NCBI GenBank assembly: GCA_016180765.1
Contig: JACPAP010000014.1
Coordinates: forward strand, 1 to 9,219
Length of the DNA stretch: 9,219 bases
Source: Gemmatimonadota bacterium
GTDB lineage: Bacteria; Gemmatimonadota; Gemmatimonadetes; Gemmatimonadales; GWC2-71-9
Direction: 5' to 3'
The position numbers and the translations under genes are program-made. Numbering within the stretch: the stretch's first letter is position 1; each line of letters starts with the position of its first letter. The notes beneath the pieces were generated by a model that worked only from the letters and a program-made list of their open reading frames with translations, was not told the origin of the DNA and made no database searches. Below, in pieces: positions 6,917 through 9,219 of this stretch.

Positions 6917-6944
6917 ACGGCAGCAGTCAGCTATCAGCGGTCAG
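6917..6944. repeat. Heptamer tract NNNTCAG just downstream of tRNA-Ile
   Basis: Four consecutive 7-bp units end in CAG: ACGGCAG, CAGTCAG, CTATCAG and CGGTCAG. Three share TCAG in the same register. The tract starts 4 bp after the tRNA 3' end. No inverted arm is recognisable nearby. It has the same 7-bp period as the two other tracts in this window. Confidence 0.6.
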
Positions 6945-6955
6945 TTAAACGGGTT

Positions 6956-6991
6956 GCCCCGGCGTCCCTTGGATGCGCGGGGCTTCTTGTT
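6956..6991 (+). terminator. Intrinsic terminator after tRNA-Ile
   Basis: GCCCCG (6956-6961) pairs with CGGGGC (6978-6983), and GCGTCC (6962-6967) pairs with GGATGC (6971-6976) with one G-T wobble. The loop is CTT, and a single G (6977) is bulged on the 3' side. TTCTTGTT follows directly at 6984-6991. The 12-bp GC stem plus T-rich tail is a good rho-independent terminator for the tRNA and any typA read-through. An alternative 7-bp pairing of GGGCTTC (6980-6986) with GAAGCCC (7003-7009) would compete with it. Confidence 0.65.
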
Positions 6992-7027
6992 GGTCCGGTT
7001 TTGAAGCCCGAGCGTGTGTAGCCAACC

Positions 7028-7066
7028 TTGCGGAGATAACAATATTGTTATACCTTAAGATGAGGT
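7028..7066 (+). promoter_or_regulatory. Promoter and palindromic operator of the HigBA-type module
   Basis: ATAACAATATTGTTAT (7036-7051) is a perfect 16-bp palindrome and very AT-rich in a GC-rich window. It overlaps an extended -10 element TGT-TATACC (7046-7054). A possible -35 TTGCGG lies at 7028-7033 with a short 15-bp spacing, which an extended -10 could offset. GAGGT (7062-7066) is the ribosome site for the GTG at 7071. Type II antitoxins of the XRE class normally repress their own operon by binding such palindromes, so this is the likely site for the HTH protein encoded at 7478. Binding is inferred. Confidence 0.6.
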
Positions 7067-7070
7067 AACG

Positions 7071-7400
7071 GTGCCGCGTACAACCGTTGTGTTTTTCCAG
7101 GATGACGACGGCACCGCCCCCGTGGTCGAGTGGCTGGTCGAACTGCGGCGGACCCAGCCGCGGGCCTTCGCCAAGTGCGTCGTGCGAATCGAGCGCCTAT
7201 GCGAGCTCGGGCATGAGCTTCGGCGTCCGGAGACCGACACCCTCCGGGATGGCATTCATGAGCTTCGCGCGCGGCTTGGGCGGGTCAACTACCGAATCCT
7301 CTACTCGATCCACGGTCGTGTGGTCGCCGTGCTCCTCCACGCCTTGACCAAGGACGATATGGTGCCGGACCAGGATATCGATCTGGCCGTGAAACGATAG
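7071..7400 (+). CDS. higB: HigB-like toxin of the RelE/ParE superfamily (phage Gp49-like)
   Basis: A 109-residue protein matching the Gp49-like/HigB family in size and pattern. Family members are mostly ribosome-dependent mRNA endonucleases that halt translation. Visible landmarks are an N-terminal strand V-V-F-F-Q-D, the V-V-E-W-L motif (18-22), D-G-I-H-E-L-R (60-66), the core strand N-Y-R-I-L-Y-S-I (73-80) and V-A-V-L-L-H-A-L-T-K-D (85-95). The basic residues R66, R75 and K94 are candidates for RNA binding or catalysis. The start is GTG 7071, preceded by GAGGT and the palindromic operator. The toxin gene comes before the antitoxin gene, the order typical of higBA and opposite to most type II modules. 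The family usually ends with H-G-F-V-K-K; here the lysine pair is K-D-D, a possible weakening of the basic end. Confidence 0.85.
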   Translation: MPRTTVVFFQDDDGTAPVVEWLVELRRTQPRAFAKCVVRIERLCELGHELRRPETDTLRDGIHELRARLGRVNYRILYSIHGRVVAVLLHALTKDDMVPDQDIDLAVKR

Positions 7401-7477
7401 GATGCGTACGCCAGGGATCCGGAGGCGCACACGTTTCGTGGCCCGTTGCCGTAGAGGGAAGGAAACAAGAGAACGGG

Positions 7478-7873
7478 ATGGCCACTCGGAAGATAGACAA
7501 GAACATTGCTGCCGGTGCCGACGCGGTCCGGATGCTGGAGTCGTGGACCCGTGACGATGCGGCAATGCAGGCGCTGTTGGCGGAGGAGCGGAGCAAGGCC
7601 GCCGTGGGTCGGCAGATTTACGAGCTGCGGACCGCTCGGGGGCTCACGCAGAAACAATTGGCCGAGCTGATCGGAACCAAACAGCCGGTCATTGCACGGC
7701 TTGAGGATGCAGATTACCAGGGGCACTCCCTCGCGATGCTATACCGGATCGCTGCCGCTCTGGGGTGTAGCCTCTCCGTGGGATTCATCGCTCGGCCGCG
7801 GGCCGCGCGAAGGAAAGCGCACCAGGCACCTCCACGGTTACCAGCTCGACGGCCCCAAGTGAAGACGCGCTGA
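7478..7873 (+). CDS. higA: XRE-family HTH antitoxin (HigA-type)
   Basis: A 131-residue DNA-binding protein with one HTH_3/Cro-C1 domain at about 43-103. The helix-turn-helix is L-T-Q-K-Q-L-A-E-L-I-G (56-66) followed by recognition helix T-K-Q-P-V-I-A-R-L-E (67-76) and then S-L-A-M-L-Y-R-I-A-A-A-L-G. The N-terminal 42 residues are helical and charged and probably contact the toxin. After residue 105 comes a basic, Pro/Arg-rich tail (R107-R131), unusual for this family, which could add non-specific DNA contact. It is expected to neutralise the toxin encoded 77 bp upstream and repress the operon through the 7036-7051 palindrome. The gap between toxin and antitoxin is longer than usual. The ribosome site is poor: AAGGA at 7459-7463 is 14 nt from the ATG. 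No separate promoter is obvious in the gap. Confidence 0.85.
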   Translation: MATRKIDKNIAAGADAVRMLESWTRDDAAMQALLAEERSKAAVGRQIYELRTARGLTQKQLAELIGTKQPVIARLEDADYQGHSLAMLYRIAAALGCSLSVGFIARPRAARRKAHQAPPRLPARRPQVKTR

Positions 7874-7928
7874 CCGGTTTGGCGGAAGGCCCGCGCTGGC
7901 AGCTGCCTGGGAACTGTGCGGAAGCCTC

Positions 7929-8030
7929 ATGACCGAGCGTTCGCGCAAGGACATAAGCGCGATTATCCGGGACGGGACAGCCATTGCGGGTTGTCCCGGC
8001 CGTGCTGAATGGCTCTCATACTCTTTGTAG
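7929..8030 (+). pseudogene. Remnant of a small conserved TA-associated hypothetical gene
   Basis: A 33-codon ORF starts at ATG 7929 with GGAAG (7920-7924) 4 nt upstream. Its first 19 residues, MTERSRKDISAIIRDGTAI, resemble from memory the N-terminus of a family of about 60-residue hypothetical proteins. Those continue after G-T-A-I with an acidic residue, a helix rich in A-R-E-A, and a C-terminal W-K-D-G-K-V-V-W segment. Here the remaining 14 residues are unrelated and a TAG stops the frame, so the conserved C-terminal part is gone. No continuation was seen in the other two frames before vapB. The break falls in the loop of the hairpin at 7973-7998. It may be a truncated pseudogene or a short working peptide. 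The family assignment is from recall and not verified. Confidence 0.4.
7973..7998 (+). other. 10-bp hairpin between the two TA modules
   Basis: CGGGACAGCC (7973-7982) pairs with GGTTGTCCCG (7989-7998), with one G-T wobble and a 6-nt loop ATTGCG. It lies 100 bp downstream of the HTH antitoxin and could end that transcript, but no T-tract follows. The left arm is coding sequence of the small remnant gene, and the right arm begins after its recognisable part ends, so it may be a scar of an inverted duplication. Confidence 0.45.
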
Positions 8031-8109
8031 CTGATCGCTAACACCGGAGCGGCAGTGGCTGATCGCAAGAACGCCTACGGGCAGGGCCTTGATCGCCGGG
8101 CTGCCGTCA

Positions 8110-8144
8110 CTTACCTTGAAGTAAGGAATCCGTCAGCAGGTAAG
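8110..8144. promoter_or_regulatory. Candidate VapBC operator half-sites
   Basis: CTTACCT (8110-8116) and AGGTAAG (8138-8144) form a 7-bp perfect inverted repeat with 21 bp between. A third half-site GTAAG (8121-8125) makes a tighter inverted repeat with CTTAC (8110-8114) and a direct repeat GTAAGGAA with 8140-8147. The right copy overlaps the ribosome site and start of vapB. VapBC complexes commonly bind paired half-sites like these for autorepression; binding here is inferred. No strong promoter boxes were found. Confidence 0.4.
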
Positions 8145-8147
8145 GAA

Positions 8148-8393
8148 ATGCCCAGCTCTAGCGTAACCGCGAAGGGTCAGACCACGATCCCGAAGCAAAT
8201 CCGGGACTACCTGAAGCTGCAGCCAGGTAATCGGATCGACTACGTTGTAGATGAATCGGGGAACGTGGTGCTCCGGCCTGCCACCTACCACATCCGGGAT
8301 CTCCATGGAATCCTTCATCGACCCGGGCAGCGGCCGCTCAAGGTGGAGGACATGAACCGGATTATCCGGCAGCGCCACGGGTCCAGATCGTGA
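8148..8393 (+). CDS. vapB: VapB-type antitoxin, AbrB/MazE/SpoVT DNA-binding domain
   Basis: An 81-residue antitoxin from ATG 8148. The frame is open upstream to 8055, but the extra residues show no family pattern and the swapped-hairpin domain begins right after this ATG. AGG at 8138-8140 is 7 nt upstream. The AbrB fold covers residues 4-46: V-T-A-K-G-Q-T-T-I-P-K-Q-I-R, then L-K-L-Q-P-G-N-R-I-D-Y and G-N-V-V-L-R-P, the classic pattern. The C-terminal part (L-H-G-I-L-H-R-P-G and V-E-D-M-N-R-I-I-R-Q-R) should wrap the VapC active site. Its TGA overlaps the GTG start of vapC by 4 bp, so the two are translationally coupled. Likely autoregulated with VapC through half-sites just upstream. Confidence 0.92.
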   Translation: MPSSSVTAKGQTTIPKQIRDYLKLQPGNRIDYVVDESGNVVLRPATYHIRDLHGILHRPGQRPLKVEDMNRIIRQRHGSRS

Positions 8394-8803
8394 GAGGTTT
8401 CGACAGCAACGTCCTGGTTCGTTATCTGGTTAAGGATGATCCCGGCCAGGCCGCGATCGTCGACCGCTTGATTGCTGAGACGGTTGCCCACGACGCCGTC
8501 GTCTTTCTCAACACGATCGTGCTCTGCGAGGCGGTGTGGGTCCTGGCGTCGGGATACGACTATTCGAGGCATGAGATCGCGGATGCCATCGAGAAACTCC
8601 TCCTCACGCAGCAGTTCGAGTTCGAGGAACGAGAGAACGTGTGGCGGGCGTTGAAACGGTTCAGGGACAGAAAGGCGGATTTCGCGGACTATCTGATCGG
8701 TGAGAAGAATCTATCGAATGGCTGTGACAGGACCTCGACCTTTGATCGGGCGTTGAAAGATGAGGACGGATTCGAGCTGCTCACAACGTCGCCCTCTTCT
8801 TGA
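8390..8803 (+). CDS. vapC: VapC-type toxin, PIN-domain ribonuclease
   Basis: A 137-residue PIN-domain protein starting at GTG 8390 in the GTGA overlap with vapB. Acidic active-site residues in order are D5 (F-D-S-N-V-L-V-R-Y), E47 (L-C-E-A-V-W-V-L), D100 (A-D-F-A-D-Y-L-I) and D119 (T-F-D-R-A-L), all intact, so it should be an active Mg2+-dependent RNase. VapC toxins usually cut tRNA or rRNA at specific sites; the target cannot be told from sequence. The length and the G-C-D-R-T-x-T-F-D-R signature are normal for VapC. It is followed by 102 bp without a gene before the helicase gene. A 6-bp stem CGGCCC/GGGCCG (8844-8849 and 8875-8880) with a 25-nt loop lies there, too weak to call a terminator. 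Confidence 0.93.
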   Translation: MRGFDSNVLVRYLVKDDPGQAAIVDRLIAETVAHDAVVFLNTIVLCEAVWVLASGYDYSRHEIADAIEKLLLTQQFEFEERENVWRALKRFRDRKADFADYLIGEKNLSNGCDRTSTFDRALKDEDGFELLTTSPSS

Positions 8804-8905
8804 TCCTGATCCGGCATTCTACATCCTGCATAGGAATTTCAAACGGCCCTCCCAGAGTGGAGCGTTCTGAAAACGGGCCGGCGTGGAGGAAGGACGATTA
8901 GTGGC

Positions 8906-9219
8906 GTGGGCGAGCTTCGCTTGGCCCCCTGCCTGACGCCGCACGGCCGCCTCCTGCTTGCCCCCGCCGCCGATGCCCCCGAGCTGGAAGCCGCGCTCGC
9001 CGAGCGGCTGCGACAGGCTTTCGCCCGAGGCGCGGGGCACGGACTCCTGAGGCTCGGAGGCGCCGAGATCGGCCAGGTCCTTCCGCCGGTCTTCACCTAT
9101 TGGCGGGAGTTCGGGAGCTGCTACGTCACGGCGCTCTGTACCAGGCCCGACGTCGAAGAGCGCCGGACCGAGATCCCACCGCCGCCCGCGCCGCCCCAGC
9201 AAGACCTCGAAGCGCTGGT
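8906..9219 (+). CDS. N-terminus of a large SNF2/DEAD-box helicase-like protein, cut by the window end
   Basis: 104 codons are visible, running off the window. The N-terminal pattern G-E-L-R-L-A-P-C-L-T-P-H-G-R-L, then L-L-R-L-G, then L-P-P-V-F-T-Y-W-R-E-F-G-x-x-Y-V-T-A-L-C, resembles from memory the start of roughly 1000-residue DEAD/DEAH-box helicases with a SNF2 helicase-associated region. A Pro-rich linker follows at residues 91-97. The helicase motifs themselves lie outside the window, so ATPase activity cannot be checked. GTG 8906 best matches the family start. ATT 8897 is in frame and has ideally spaced GGAGG (8885-8889, 7 nt away), whereas AAGGA (8890-8894) is 11 nt from the GTG. A GTG at 8901 is out of frame and hits a stop early. 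Confidence 0.65.
   Translation, partial: MGELRLAPCLTPHGRLLLAPAADAPELEAALAERLRQAFARGAGHGLLRLGGAEIGQVLPPVFTYWREFGSCYVTALCTRPDVEERRTEIPPPPAPPQQDLEAL

Noticed and set aside
8055..8147. Longer VapB from the upstream open frame at 8055
   Set aside because: The first 31 residues show no AbrB-like pattern and would cover the putative operator; ATG 8148 starts directly before the conserved domain.
8844..8880. Terminator after vapC
   Set aside because: Only a 6-bp stem with a 25-nt loop and no T-tract; not enough to call.

Overview
The window is GC-rich chromosomal DNA from a bacterium that uses GTG and TTG start codons often. Gene content is a core-genome stretch (MFS transporter, persulfide dioxygenase, CNNM/CorC protein, cation diffusion facilitator, TypA/BipA, tRNA-Ile) followed by a short accessory stretch (two toxin-antitoxin modules and a remnant gene), then the beginning of a SNF2-type helicase gene. 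I cannot fix the phylum from sequence alone. Composition and the abundant heptamer repeats would suit a soil or sediment lineage such as Gemmatimonadota, Acidobacteriota or Rokubacteria; this is a low-confidence guess.

Layout. Bases 1-2051 hold a plus-strand pair that overlaps by 4 bp: the 3' part of an MFS transporter and a rhodanese plus metallo-beta-lactamase-fold protein of the persulfide dioxygenase type, so probably a sulfur-handling operon. Bases 2008-3357 (minus) encode a CNNM/CorC membrane protein that overlaps the previous gene tail to tail by 44 bp. A 60-bp divergent spacer with two small hairpins separates it from a CDF zinc/cation exporter (3418-4332), so two metal-ion membrane proteins share one control region. 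Bases 4333-4547 hold a long inverted repeat and a good sigma-70-like promoter for typA (4548-6479, TTG start). A very acidic mini-protein (6509-6760) follows typA immediately.

Three repeat tracts share a 7-bp period but differ in sequence: inside typA in frame (5062-5153), just before tRNA-Ile (6770-6838) and just after it (6917-6944). The first two have the same design: direct heptamers, a spacer of about 22-27 bp, then inverted heptamers. The tract in typA adds about 30 Gly/Pro-rich residues to the GTPase domain. This is the most unusual structure in the window.

After tRNA-Ile(GAT) and its terminator comes a toxin-antitoxin cluster. It contains a HigB/HigA-type pair with an AT-rich 16-bp perfect palindrome as likely operator, a truncated small-gene remnant whose recognisable part ends inside a hairpin, and a VapB/VapC pair overlapping by 4 bp with repeated GTAAG half-sites upstream. 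The window ends in the first 104 codons of a large protein that looks like the N-terminus of a SNF2/DEAD-box helicase. No CRISPR array, insertion sequence, prophage gene or rRNA was seen.
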